From assembly GCA_031270925.1 (NCBI GenBank), contig JAISWY010000226.1, forward strand, positions 1-7,957: DNA of 7,957 nucleotides, read 5' to 3'. Made by a program: the position numbers and the translations under genes. This stretch comes from Candidatus Symbiothrix sp. (GTDB taxonomy: Bacteria; Bacteroidota; Bacteroidia; Bacteroidales; Azobacteroidaceae). The notes beneath the pieces were generated by a model. It was not told where the DNA came from, ran no database searches, and worked only from the letters and a program-made list of their open reading frames with translations. Positions 7,955 through 7,957 of the stretch are shown piece after piece (the first letter of the stretch is position 1; every line of letters begins with the position of its first letter).

Positions 7955-7957
7955 ATA

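Overview
The window looks like chromosomal DNA from a member of the Bacteroidota, probably Bacteroidales. Three things point there. Promoter-like sites match the phylum's -7 motif TAnnTTTG (two of the three with a TTTG box upstream). Genes have A-rich rather than Shine-Dalgarno leaders. The first gene encodes a signal peptide followed by an 'AQVSIGGSSTDNPHEGAILDLKS'-like start, common in exported Bacteroidota proteins. No mobile element, CRISPR array, tRNA or rRNA is visible.

Layout: (1) 1-140, minus strand, the N-terminal end of an exported protein that runs off the window. (2) 141-500, a divergent intergenic region with one promoter for each direction and a long palindromic repeat between them. 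(3) 501-6171, plus strand, five closely packed genes: rfbD (dTDP-4-dehydrorhamnose reductase), hutU, ftcD, hutI and fchA. (4) 6150-7696, minus strand, rbfA followed by a LolC/LolE-type FtsX-family permease; the permease's 3' end overlaps fchA tail to tail. (5) 7697-7957, the rbfA promoter followed by a cluster of short palindromes, one of which is a half copy of the repeat at 315-394.

The four catabolic genes form most of a histidine-to-glutamate pathway of the formiminotransferase type: urocanate -> imidazolonepropionate (HutU) -> formiminoglutamate (HutI) -> glutamate plus 5-formimino-THF (FtcD) -> 5,10-methenyl-THF plus ammonia (FchA). The first enzyme, histidine ammonia-lyase (HutH), is not in the window. 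FtcD and FchA correspond to the two halves of animal bifunctional FTCD, here as separate genes with hutI between them. rbfA and the permease are joined by a GTGA stop/start overlap.

I do not see a previously undescribed system. The coding content is ordinary metabolism and housekeeping. The least explained material is the set of intergenic palindromic repeats at both ends of the gene block.
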